Positions 1 to 7,701 of a DNA stretch of 64,000 bases are shown piece after piece. The position numbers and the translations under genes are program-made. The notes beneath the pieces were generated by a model, which did no database searches, had not been told where the DNA came from, and saw only the letters and a list, made by a program, of their open reading frames with translations. The first letter of the stretch is position 1, and each line of letters begins with the position of its first letter. This DNA comes from JARBUG01 sp035628915. Lineage in GTDB: Bacteria; Bacillota; Sulfobacillia; Symbiobacteriales; Symbiobacteriaceae. Location: assembly GCA_035628915.1 (NCBI GenBank), contig DASPIW010000048.1, positions 1 through 64,000 of the forward strand. The letters run 5' to 3'.

Positions 1-105
1 TTCTCCTGCGAATGCTTCTTCGGCAAAAAGAACAACTCCCTTCGCTCATCATGCTACGCGAGAGCGCCGGGAGCCCGCAAACTCAGTTGTTGACATAAAA
101 ACCGC
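1..105. other. left edge, no gene recognised
   Basis: One plus-strand frame is open from the window edge to a TGA at 91-93, but the peptide is Cys/Arg/Ser-rich and has no membrane helix. It could be the tail of an upstream gene or non-coding. Nothing here supplies the missing N-terminal anchor of the next gene. Confidence 0.4.
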
Positions 106-759
106 TTGCTGCTGTCTGTCCGACGATGGGGCGGGGCAGTCTTTACGGTCACCCATGACATGCCCCCCGGCGCCAAAATCACCGAACGGGACATCGCACC
201 CAAGGCGATTGCCAACCAGGCCATACCCGAGGGGGCAATGGTCAAGAAAGAAGAGATCGTCGGCCAGCGCACCCGGTTCGGCCTGGCTGCGGGGGACATT
301 ATCCGCGGCGCGCACCTGGCAGCCGTGGCAAATAGCGAAGTCCCCCAGAAAGTGGCCGCCATGGGCGACACCTATCGGGCCGTGATGATCCAGGCGACGC
401 TCGTTCCCGGCAATGGGCGGCTTGTCGCCGGCGACCGGTTGGAATTGCTTGCGGTCATGCAAATCGACGACGGCCCCAAATCATCCACCAAAGTCCTGCC
501 GCTGGGCATGGCGACGGTCCTTGACAGCCCGCAGCCTGGCAGCGGGCAGGCGGATACGATTCTGATCGCCCTGCGTGCCGAAGAAGTCGCCAAGTATGCC
601 CTTGCCCAGCGGACGGGCACCATCGTGGTCGCGGTCCCCGGTCAGGACACAACCCAGTCTGTGCCGGTGCTCAACCTTTCGGAACTCACGGGCGCTGCGC
701 CGGCAGACGCACAGCCAGGGGCCCCGGCAACGGCACAGACCAAACCGCCCGGGCGGTAG
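106..759 (+). CDS. CpaB/RcpC-like Flp pilus protein, N-terminus short
   Basis: Resembles CpaB/RcpC, an envelope protein of Tad/Flp pilus assembly. A SAF domain starts almost immediately (VTHDMPPGAKITERDI at residues 15-30), followed by the RcpC-type region and a Pro/Ala-rich tail. Family members normally begin with a membrane-spanning helix before the SAF domain. Here an in-frame TGA at 91-93 leaves only about 14 residues upstream, starting from a TTG, and the other two frames do not encode a helix. The gene is therefore either 5'-truncated or an unusual soluble form. Twelve bases separate it from the CpaE-like gene, which fits a common operon. Family call fairly sure; the start is weak. Confidence 0.65.
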   Translation: MLLSVRRWGGAVFTVTHDMPPGAKITERDIAPKAIANQAIPEGAMVKKEEIVGQRTRFGLAAGDIIRGAHLAAVANSEVPQKVAAMGDTYRAVMIQATLVPGNGRLVAGDRLELLAVMQIDDGPKSSTKVLPLGMATVLDSPQPGSGQADTILIALRAEEVAKYALAQRTGTIVVAVPGQDTTQSVPVLNLSELTGAAPADAQPGAPATAQTKPPGR

Positions 760-771
760 CAGGAGGCCGGC

Positions 772-2094
772 ATGGAAGGAATTGTGGTGATGCCCTCGCC
801 GGAGCGGGGCCGGGAGTTCGTCTTGCCGCTCTCCATGGGCGGGATCATGATCCGCTCCGTCGTCCAGACCGGCAACCAGTTGGTCACCGAGATTACCCGG
901 GAACCGGCCGATTGCATCTTCCTGCCGGAGACCCTGCACGATGGGTCCGCTGACATGTGGCTGGCGAAAGTCGCGGCGGTCGCGCAGCGGCGCCCGCTGG
1001 TGATCGTGCTGGTGTATGGCGTGGAGGCCAGCGAGGCGATCCGGGAGCGCGTGCGCAGCGCGTACGGCCCCGGCGTCGAAGTCGTCGCGGCAGGTGCCCG
1101 GAACGCCGAGGACGTTGCGGCGGAAGCCGCACGGGTCATGGAGCGGTTGGCGCGCCTGATGGCCGACCAGGACCGAGACGCGTTCCAGCGCCTCAGCCAG
1201 CCCGTTCCCTCCGGCACTGTCCCGCAGCCGGCCCGGAAGAACGGCGCCATGGCGATGGTGGGCACCTCAGGCGGTGTCGGCACCAGCACGCTGGCAGCCA
1301 ACATGGGCGCCTATGCGGCCATGGCGGGGCAGCGAGTGCTCCTGGTGGACGCACAGTTTACGACAACCGGCAGCCTGCTCTATTACCTGGGGACTGAGCC
1401 GGATGACCAGAATTACGGCATGCATCATTTGCGGTGGAACCACATGAGTTCGCAGAACGGGCAGCGCACGGCCGGCGGCGTGGAAATCGTCGAGCGGCTG
1501 CAGGAAGTGCGGCTGCGCAACGTCCGGCACGCCGAACTCCGGGTTTTGCATGTGCCCGCCATTTTGGAGCATATGTCCGGCACGCCGGTCGAGCAGGTCA
1601 CCTGGGCGATCCAGACTCTCGAGCGCTCTTTTGACCTGGTGCTGGTCGACTGCGGGTCAGGCATTGGCAGTCCCCGCTCCCAAAAGCTGCTGGAGGCAGC
1701 CAGTCAGGTGCTCATCGTCACCGGCGGCTGGGGGGCGAGCGTCCATACCCTGGTGCGCACCCTGACTGCCATGGACGGCCGGCCGCTTGGCGGGCTGAGC
1801 CGGGACAAGGTCTTCCTCCTGCTGCGGGAGATGTCGGAAGGGGTTTACGGCACCAAGACCGTCAGCGCGGCAGCCAACATGCCCGTGTACGGGCGGATTC
1901 CGGAAGAGCCCCTCATCCGCAGGGCGGAAACCCGGCTTGGCATGCGTCTGCCGCTGGTGGTGGAGCAGCCGGAGTCGCCGTACAGCCAGAGCATCGCCCA
2001 GGTTGCCTATGCGCTGGGGGCGGTGGGACACGTGGAGGCTGCCGCGCAGGTCGGGACGGGCCGCTCCTGGTGGCCCCGGCGAAAATCGAAATAG
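772..2094 (+). CDS. CpaE/TadZ-like MinD-family ATPase
   Basis: MinD/ParA-fold protein of the Tad locus; CpaE/TadZ proteins position the pilus machine at the membrane. The first ~125 residues form a receiver-like region. A P-loop region starts near residue 164 (GTSGGVGTST) and is followed by LLVDAQ and, further on, LVLVDCGSG. The P-loop lacks both the signature lysine of the KGG motif and the usual P-loop lysine (Ser and Thr instead). Atypical P-loops are known in TadZ, but losing both lysines suggests weak or no ATP hydrolysis. An AGGAGG site at 761-766 supports the ATG start. The next gene, tadA, is separated by a structured repeat block. Confidence 0.85.
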   Translation: MEGIVVMPSPERGREFVLPLSMGGIMIRSVVQTGNQLVTEITREPADCIFLPETLHDGSADMWLAKVAAVAQRRPLVIVLVYGVEASEAIRERVRSAYGPGVEVVAAGARNAEDVAAEAARVMERLARLMADQDRDAFQRLSQPVPSGTVPQPARKNGAMAMVGTSGGVGTSTLAANMGAYAAMAGQRVLLVDAQFTTTGSLLYYLGTEPDDQNYGMHHLRWNHMSSQNGQRTAGGVEIVERLQEVRLRNVRHAELRVLHVPAILEHMSGTPVEQVTWAIQTLERSFDLVLVDCGSGIGSPRSQKLLEAASQVLIVTGGWGASVHTLVRTLTAMDGRPLGGLSRDKVFLLLREMSEGVYGTKTVSAAANMPVYGRIPEEPLIRRAETRLGMRLPLVVEQPESPYSQSIAQVAYALGAVGHVEAAAQVGTGRSWWPRRKSK

Positions 2095-2293
2095 GCCTAG
2101 TAAGGCGCCGCGACAGCGGCGAGGCCGTACGGCAAGCCGAAAACGTCAGCGACACTGCGATTTTAGCGTCGGTGAGGTTTTCGGCGCAGTCAGTCCCGTA
2201 AATGGCGCGTCAGCGCCGAGAAGGCCTAGTACGGCGCCGCGACAGCGGCGAGGCCGTACGGAGCCCGTAAATGGCGCTTCAGCGCCGAGAAGG
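2093..2293. repeat. repeat block with nested hairpins
   Basis: Two kinds of direct repeat alternate. A 40-bp unit lies at 2093-2132 and 2222-2261 (one mismatch). A 30-bp unit lies at 2195-2224 and 2264-2293 (one mismatch). The 40-bp unit folds on itself (CGCCGC/GCGGCG arms, with outer GTACGGC/GCCGTAC in the second copy). The 30-bp unit has GGCGC/GCGCC arms. Between the first copies, 2136-2186 forms a third hairpin with near-perfect 18-bp arms (GCCGAAAAC/GTTTTCGGC outermost). It resembles REP/BIME-type intergenic elements in architecture. It starts at the stop codon of the CpaE-like gene and ends at the tadA ribosome binding site. Confidence 0.8.
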
Positions 2294-2303
2294 GGGTTGG
2301 CCT

Positions 2304-3884
2304 GTGTCCGAAACAGTTGCATCCCCGGGGTTCAGCGCGTCAGATTTCGATCGTCTCCTGCAGGAGAAGAGCATCCTGCATGAACTGATGGAGGCCATTG
2401 CCGCCTCGCTCCGCACCAACCACGACACCGCCTGGCTAGTCGCGTTCTATAACCCCAGTCCGGCCGACCAGGCTGCCATGGGCATGGCGGTGCGGGGGTG
2501 CCTGCACCACATGGCCCACGCCCGGCGGGTGCCCGACTGGGGAATTCTCCAGGCCCCGGCGACGCAGTGGCTCAACCGCTTTGTACAGAGCCGCTCCGAG
2601 CGGCTGGCCAAACTGCGCGATCTGATCGACCGCACTGCCGCGAAGATGGCGGGCGGCGGCGCCGCCGGCCCCGGCGGGTTCGAGCTGATTCTCAGCGCTG
2701 AGCGCCGGTCGTCCATCGCGGCAGAAGTCGCCCGGGACCTGTTCATGTACCTGGGACCCGAGCAGATGGTGACCAACGACGCGGAAATCCTGGCGCTGGC
2801 CGAGTGGCTGGTGCGGGAGAACCTGGGGGCAGGCGCGCTGGAGGACTTCCTGCGCGACACCTCGCTCACGGAGATCATGGTCGGCGCCGGCGGGCACATC
2901 TGGACGGAAAAAGACGGGCGGGTCACCGATACCAGCCAGATTCTGCCCGAAACCCGGGCCGTCTGGTTCGCCCAGCGCCTCGCGGCCCTGATCGGCTCCC
3001 GCATCGACCAGTCGGAGCCGTCCATGGACGGCTTCCTGGCCGACGGCAGCCGCGTCCATGTGATTTTGCCGCCCATCGCGATGGATGGCGTCAGCGTCAC
3101 CATCCGGCGGCACTCGCGCCGTCCGTCGCTGGAGCAGCTGATCAGCGGCGGGGCGATCAGCGAAGAGGCGGCTGAGTTTCTGCAGGGCGCCGTACAGGGG
3201 CTGGCCAACGTGCTCGTCTCGGGCGGCACATCATCGGGCAAGACGACGATTTTGAACGCACTGGCCGGCTTCATCGGTCAGGCGGAGCGGGTCCTGACCA
3301 TGGAGGACGCACCGGAACTGCGGCTGCCCCTGCCGCACGTCATCCGCCTGCGGACGCGCAAGGCCAATATCGAGAGCCGCGGCGAGTTCACCATGCGCAT
3401 GCTGGTCAAAGAGTCGCTGCGCATGCGGCCCGACCGCATCGTCGTCGGCGAGGTGCGCGGCGCCGAGGCGCTCGACATGATTGAAGCCATGAATACCGGC
3501 CATGATGGCTGTTTGAGCACGGCCCACTCCAACGGGCCGCTCGACATGCTCAAGCGTCTCGGGCAGATGATGAAGCGCGGCGACCCCCAACTGACGGACA
3601 GCGGCGCGTACGAGCTGATCGCCAGCGCTCTGCACCTGATCGTCCACGCCGAGCGGCGTGTCTCGGCCAACGGCCTGGTCACCCGCGGCGTCATGGAGAT
3701 CGCCGAAGTGGTCGGCTACCACCCCGAACGGCCCGGCACCAAAGGGTTTGAGCTCCGGCCGATCTTCCTGCGGGACGAAAACCGCGTGCTGCGCAGAGTC
3801 GGCACCATCAGCAAGCGGCTGGCGCAGCATCTGGCGTTGAACGGCGTCCGGGTACCCCATTGGGTGGTCAGCGATGGCCAGTGA
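2304..3884 (+). CDS. tadA: TadA/CpaF secretion ATPase
   Basis: Hexameric type II/IV secretion ATPase that powers Flp pilus assembly. About 526 residues. The Walker A motif GGTSSGKTT is near residue 307, followed by an Asp box, the RPDRIVVGEVRG Walker B region and the STAHSNGP His box typical of CpaF. The N-terminal ~200 residues are a family-type helical extension. I prefer the GTG at 2304, preceded by AAGGGGG, over the ATG at 2271, which lies inside the repeat block. The gene overlaps tadB by 11 bases, which points to translational coupling. Confidence 0.93.
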   Translation: MSETVASPGFSASDFDRLLQEKSILHELMEAIAASLRTNHDTAWLVAFYNPSPADQAAMGMAVRGCLHHMAHARRVPDWGILQAPATQWLNRFVQSRSERLAKLRDLIDRTAAKMAGGGAAGPGGFELILSAERRSSIAAEVARDLFMYLGPEQMVTNDAEILALAEWLVRENLGAGALEDFLRDTSLTEIMVGAGGHIWTEKDGRVTDTSQILPETRAVWFAQRLAALIGSRIDQSEPSMDGFLADGSRVHVILPPIAMDGVSVTIRRHSRRPSLEQLISGGAISEEAAEFLQGAVQGLANVLVSGGTSSGKTTILNALAGFIGQAERVLTMEDAPELRLPLPHVIRLRTRKANIESRGEFTMRMLVKESLRMRPDRIVVGEVRGAEALDMIEAMNTGHDGCLSTAHSNGPLDMLKRLGQMMKRGDPQLTDSGAYELIASALHLIVHAERRVSANGLVTRGVMEIAEVVGYHPERPGTKGFELRPIFLRDENRVLRRVGTISKRLAQHLALNGVRVPHWVVSDGQ

Positions 3885-4749
3885 ATGGAGCGCCGCCCTT
3901 CTGGCGGCAGGAGCGGTTGGCAGCGCCACGACGGGCATCTGGGTGCTGGTCAAGGTGGCGCCGAATGCCCAGCGCATCAGGCGGCGGGTCAACCACGAGC
4001 GAATCCGGGTCCCGATTGCGGGGCGCGAAGCGACCGACCGGATGCTCACCCTCGTTCCGGCGGGCGCCGCCGGCGTGTTAATGTACTTCCTCTCCTCGGT
4101 GATGACGGGGAAGTTGGGACTTTCGTTCTTCATCGCCCTGGGCGCCTTCATGATTCCGGCCTGGATCCGGGAGTGGCGGGAGACGCGCCGCTTGACTGTA
4201 CTGGCCGACCAATTGGGACGCGTCATGGGGATGGTTTCGACCGCCCTCCGGCGCGGCACGCCGTTGGAGGCAGCCCTGTCCGAGTCGGCCATGACGATGG
4301 CGTTCCCTCTGGGACCCGTCCTGCGGAATATGGCGGATGCCACCGTGCTCGGCGTCACCCTCTCGCAGGCGGTGGAGCAGTCTCGGCAGCATCCCGCAGT
4401 GCGGGGCAGTACGGACTTTCAGGTCTTCGCCACGGAGATGGTCGTGTGCCACGAACGGGGCGCCAACGTCGTCCAGGCCTTTGAGGCGCTGCGCATGGTC
4501 CTGGCGGCCCGGCGCAAGTACCGGGAGCAGGTGCGGGAGCACATGGGCCAGCATCTGATTCAGTCGCTGGTCATCTCCGGCGTCGGCCTGGGCGTGCTGC
4601 TGGCCTACTCGCAGATGACCCCGGACGGACTGGGGCCGCTGCTGGAGTCAGTGGTCGGGCAGTTGATCCTGGCCGGGTGCATTCTGGCAAACGTGTTTCT
4701 GATCCGCCTGACGCATCTGACGCTGCTTCGGCAGACCCGTCGGGTTTAG
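3874..4749 (+). CDS. tadB: TadB-like inner-membrane pilus protein
   Basis: Type II secretion F-domain protein that forms the membrane platform of the Tad machine with TadC. About 291 residues. There are hydrophobic stretches near residues 5-25, 65-95 and two at the C-terminus, with the helical cytoplasmic F domain between (TALRRGTPLEAAL and the TEMVVCHERGANVVQAFEAL region). It overlaps the end of tadA and is followed after 18 bases by tadC, the usual gene order. Confidence 0.85.
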   Translation: MASEWSAALLAAGAVGSATTGIWVLVKVAPNAQRIRRRVNHERIRVPIAGREATDRMLTLVPAGAAGVLMYFLSSVMTGKLGLSFFIALGAFMIPAWIREWRETRRLTVLADQLGRVMGMVSTALRRGTPLEAALSESAMTMAFPLGPVLRNMADATVLGVTLSQAVEQSRQHPAVRGSTDFQVFATEMVVCHERGANVVQAFEALRMVLAARRKYREQVREHMGQHLIQSLVISGVGLGVLLAYSQMTPDGLGPLLESVVGQLILAGCILANVFLIRLTHLTLLRQTRRV

Positions 4750-4767
4750 GGAAGGAGGGGGTGGCCA

Positions 4768-5583
4768 TTGTTCTGGGCGACGGTGCTGACGTTTGCGGCC
4801 GTTGTGGTCGCCTTCCTGCCGCTGATCCGGGCCAAGACGATCCGCCGGGGGACACTGCGCCACCGTGGCCCGGCGACGGCGCAGTGGGAGCGGGACAGGT
4901 CGCTCTTCGGGTCGCTGGCCAAGTCAGTGGGGGTGGAGCAGCTTGACCGGCTGTGCCAGCATGCCGGCCGCCCCTATGGGCTGACGGGAATCACCCTGCT
5001 GCAGTACCAGTTCCTCTTTGCGTTGGTCGTGATCGTGGTGCTGGGCCTGGCCAATATGGCGCTTGGGATCGTGTCCGGGATTTTCTGCTGGTTTGCGCCG
5101 TCGCTGCTGCTCTATTCGATGGCCCAGCAGCGGCGGATGCAGATTGCGCTGGAACTCCCGTCGTTCCTGGACCTGTGGGGGCTGCTGGTCGCCTCCGGCG
5201 AAGGGGTGGAGACGGCGCTCGTCGAGATTTGCCGGCGACATCCGGACTGGATGCTATCTAATGAAGTGCGGCGGGTGCTGGAGCGTATCGCAGCCTCCGG
5301 GCTGTTCGGCGAGTCGCTGGTGCAGGAAGCCAAGGTGACCGGCTCGCTGGACTTTGTCGGAGTGGCCGAGCAGATCAGCCATCTGGCGGACGGCGGCGGT
5401 GTTCCGAGCAAGGAACTGGCCCGCATGGCCGAGCAGATGCGAGAACAGCGCATGGCGGACATGGCGCAGTCCGCCGGCGCCCTGGCGGTGGTGGGGATCT
5501 TTCCCAAGCTGGGGGCGGTCTTTCTGAGTCTGATACCCGTGATGGCCACCATTGTGCTCACGGTTGTCAAAAGCACACGTTGA
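4768..5583 (+). CDS. tadC: TadC-like inner-membrane pilus protein
   Basis: Second F-domain platform protein of the Tad system, 271 residues. An N-terminal helix, a charged loop, two closely spaced helices around residues 70-120, the F domain (LPSFLDLWGLLVASGEGVETAL) and a C-terminal helix fit TadC. It starts with TTG at 4768, preceded by the strong site GAAGGAGGGGG. The KELARMAEQMREQRM segment is a family-typical loop. It ends 16 bases before the pilin gene. Confidence 0.85.
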   Translation: MFWATVLTFAAVVVAFLPLIRAKTIRRGTLRHRGPATAQWERDRSLFGSLAKSVGVEQLDRLCQHAGRPYGLTGITLLQYQFLFALVVIVVLGLANMALGIVSGIFCWFAPSLLLYSMAQQRRMQIALELPSFLDLWGLLVASGEGVETALVEICRRHPDWMLSNEVRRVLERIAASGLFGESLVQEAKVTGSLDFVGVAEQISHLADGGGVPSKELARMAEQMREQRMADMAQSAGALAVVGIFPKLGAVFLSLIPVMATIVLTVVKSTR

Positions 5584-5599
5584 GAGGAGCGGATCTGGG

Positions 5600-5833
5600 G
5601 TGTTGGAGCTGTACGTGGCGGGGGCAATAGTGGTCCGGCAGTTGGGGCGGAAGCTTCTCGATGATCAGCGGGGATTGACAGCCATAGAGTACGGCGTCTT
5701 TGCGGCGTTCCTGGTGCTGGCCCTGGTGGGGGTGGCAGTCTTTGCCGGTCCGCAGTTGAAGACCTGGATGATGGGGACCATGTGCGGCATCATGAACAAG
5801 AACTATACGCCGGGGGCGACCGCGTGCTCGTGA
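5600..5833 (+). CDS. flp: Flp/Fap-type pilin
   Basis: Small pilin subunit of the Tad pilus, 77 residues from the GTG at 5600 (AGGAG at 5585-5589). It carries the class III prepilin motif: QRG, then LTAIEY, then a hydrophobic helix. A TadV-type prepilin peptidase would cleave after the Gly; no such peptidase gene is in this window. The longer reading from 5552 runs into tadC and is less likely. The stop overlaps the next ATG (TGATG). This is the only Flp-like pilin gene seen here. Confidence 0.88.
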   Translation: MLELYVAGAIVVRQLGRKLLDDQRGLTAIEYGVFAAFLVLALVGVAVFAGPQLKTWMMGTMCGIMNKNYTPGATACS

Positions 5834-6285
5834 TGAATCGGGCATGGAGGCTGCTGAACGCGTGGAAGCGGGGTCGGGGCTGGCCGGTTGTTCGGGATCA
5901 GCGGGGAGTCGTTTTCATCGAGGCCCTGATCAGTATCGTCTTCATTCTTTACATTGCGTTGGCTGTAGGGCAGATGTTTATGGTTTTCCACGCGACGATG
6001 GCCGCCAGGTCGGCGGCCATGCGGTCGGCCCGGGCGGTGGCGCTCGATCCCGGCTTGCAGGTGCAGGCAGCCTCCGGTCCATATCGAGCCCACCAGGCGG
6101 GGTACATCGCTTCGCTGTCGTGGCCGGCTGCCCCGGATTGCCGGACGGCCGGGCAGGAGGTAGTGTGCAGCGTCTCCCTGGGGGTGCCGACGTTCTTGCC
6201 GGGGGGCGCCATGTTTTTCGGGGCCGGGTTGAGCGGGGAGATCGTGGTCACGGAGTCGGGGCGGTACCCGGTGATCAGGGGATAG
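5833..6285 (+). CDS. TadE-like minor pilin (first copy)
   Basis: Pseudopilin-like protein of the TadE family, about 150 residues. After a short basic leader comes a prepilin-like motif (DQRGVVFIEAL) and a long hydrophobic helix, then an extracellular part with a Cys pair (CRTAGQEVVC). The ATG at 5833 overlaps the flp stop; a GTG nine bases upstream is an alternative. A second copy of the same architecture lies at 11554-11964. The C-termini of the two proteins are alike (GGAMFFGAG...VTESGRYP versus GGALFGSGG...VTESAQYP), so they are paralogues. Confidence 0.8.
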   Translation: MNRAWRLLNAWKRGRGWPVVRDQRGVVFIEALISIVFILYIALAVGQMFMVFHATMAARSAAMRSARAVALDPGLQVQAASGPYRAHQAGYIASLSWPAAPDCRTAGQEVVCSVSLGVPTFLPGGAMFFGAGLSGEIVVTESGRYPVIRG

Positions 6286-6663
6286 GGGGCGTTTCGGAAA
6301 CCTTTCGGGACAATACCGAATCGGTTTGCTTGCGGTTGTCTCCCCACCCTCCGCCGGCGCCTGGGCTGGGTCCCCCGTTTCGGGGGTCTGCCGATAGGTG
6401 TCATGTCACCACCCGGTCGCGATTCGCCTGCTTTTTTCTTGGCAAGGCCTGGTCACATATGCAATTGAGCGGTGAATCGCTGGAAATCGGGGCCGATCAG
6501 GTGGGTGATTCTCCTCACAGAGGCCAGTACCCCCCTCTAAAGCCCGAAACAGCGAACTCCGGGGGCGAGTATCCCCTTCACGGACATGATTCAACTGCGA
6601 TTTGCATGTGGCTTGGGGTTACGTCCGGAAAAAGAACGGCGAATCCGCAAGGGGGGTGGCGCT
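6286..6663. other. intergenic stretch without a recognised gene
   Basis: About 380 bases between the first TadE gene and the nuclease-like gene. One GC hairpin (CCCCCG TTT CGGGGG) lies around 6371-6387 but has no T-run, so it is a poor terminator. No convincing promoter or coding frame was found. The break in an otherwise tight pilus operon suggests that the next gene was inserted. Confidence 0.5.
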
Positions 6664-7674
6664 GTGAACTCCGAGACACTATGGGTCCCTTTTTCCGTCC
6701 TGAACGGCCGTACTCACAGCGCTGGCACTCGCCTGATCTGGTTGTTGCTGGGGCGCCAGCCGGCGGGTGAGTCGTCTCCACTGACCGACATCCGTCTATG
6801 CAGGTTGAGCGGCCTGGCCCCGAGGACCGTCGCAGCGGCGCGCGCCAGGCTCATCCAGGCTCCGCTGGCGTCCTGCTACGCGAGACCCTATCGGTCATGT
6901 GCGGCGATGCCCTGGCGACTGCTTGCCAGCACGGACCTGTCCGCCGGCGCCCGACTGCTTTACGGGCAACTTCAGAGTGTCCCGGATTTCGAACACCCAG
7001 GCGGGAGCTTCACCTATGCGGCCCTATCCCGTCTCACTGGGAGTTGCGACGATGCCCTGAGGCGAGCAGTCGCTGAGTTGGTCACGACCGGGTGGCTTAC
7101 CGTTACGCAGGCGAGTCGCAAGCGCCCCATCTGCTTCACACTCCGCAATCCGGCCGGGGCCAAACTATGGGCTCGCATTTCCCGGATCAGGCGCAGGGTG
7201 AGGGGCGCCCAACACCGGGGCGAAGCCCTGCTGCGCGAGTTCCTGAACGCAACGGTCGCCCTTGATGAGTACAAGGACGACGCTTCGCCGGATTTTTTGG
7301 TCAACCCCTACACCAGAGAGCTGATGGAGCTCGACCGCTACTACCCGAAGGTCGCCGTTGCATTTGAACTCAATGGTGCCCAGCATTACGAAGAGACTGA
7401 TCTGGCCACCTTCGGAGAGACGGTGAAGCAGGTCGGGCGCGATGCAATGAAAGCATTCATCTGCAAGGCACGGGGGATCGAGTTGGCAATCATCCATCCC
7501 GAGGATCTGAGCCTGAGAGGCATCGAGCGCAAGATCCCCGGGCGCCTGCCCCGCTGCGATTTGGAAGGAATGGAACCCCTGATGGCGGCCCTGGATGAGC
7601 TGGCGGACGAGTATCGGGAGCGCAGCGCTGAGGAGCGGGCGCGCCAGGGCCGGCGCCCTGCTAAAGGCCAGTGA
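6664..7674 (+). CDS. winged-helix protein with nuclease-like C-terminal domain
   Basis: 336 residues from the GTG at 6664 (AAGGGGGG upstream). The N-terminal ~170 residues contain two helix-turn-helix-like segments (LSGLAPRTVAAARARL and FTYAALSRLTGSCDDALRRAV), reminiscent of replication-initiator or DnaD-type winged helices. The C-terminal part carries ELD (residues 222-224), then AFELNGAQHY, then GRDAMKAFICKARGIEL, a spacing that fits a small PD-(D/E)XK/Vsr-like nuclease fold. The same pattern recurs in the protein at 49025-50128. Its role is unknown. It interrupts the pilus locus, which suggests a mobile or selfish origin. The nuclease call is motif-based. Confidence 0.6.
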   Translation: MNSETLWVPFSVLNGRTHSAGTRLIWLLLGRQPAGESSPLTDIRLCRLSGLAPRTVAAARARLIQAPLASCYARPYRSCAAMPWRLLASTDLSAGARLLYGQLQSVPDFEHPGGSFTYAALSRLTGSCDDALRRAVAELVTTGWLTVTQASRKRPICFTLRNPAGAKLWARISRIRRRVRGAQHRGEALLREFLNATVALDEYKDDASPDFLVNPYTRELMELDRYYPKVAVAFELNGAQHYEETDLATFGETVKQVGRDAMKAFICKARGIELAIIHPEDLSLRGIERKIPGRLPRCDLEGMEPLMAALDELADEYRERSAEERARQGRRPAKGQ

Positions 7675-7701
7675 CGATTTTTCGATACGGGAGGAGTGTC
7701 C

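Noticed and set aside
2271..2303. ATG at 2271 as the tadA start
   Set aside because: It lies inside the repeat block and has no ribosome site; the GTG at 2304 has AAGGGGG at the right distance.
6371..6387. terminator after the first TadE gene
   Set aside because: The stem is short and there is no T-run.
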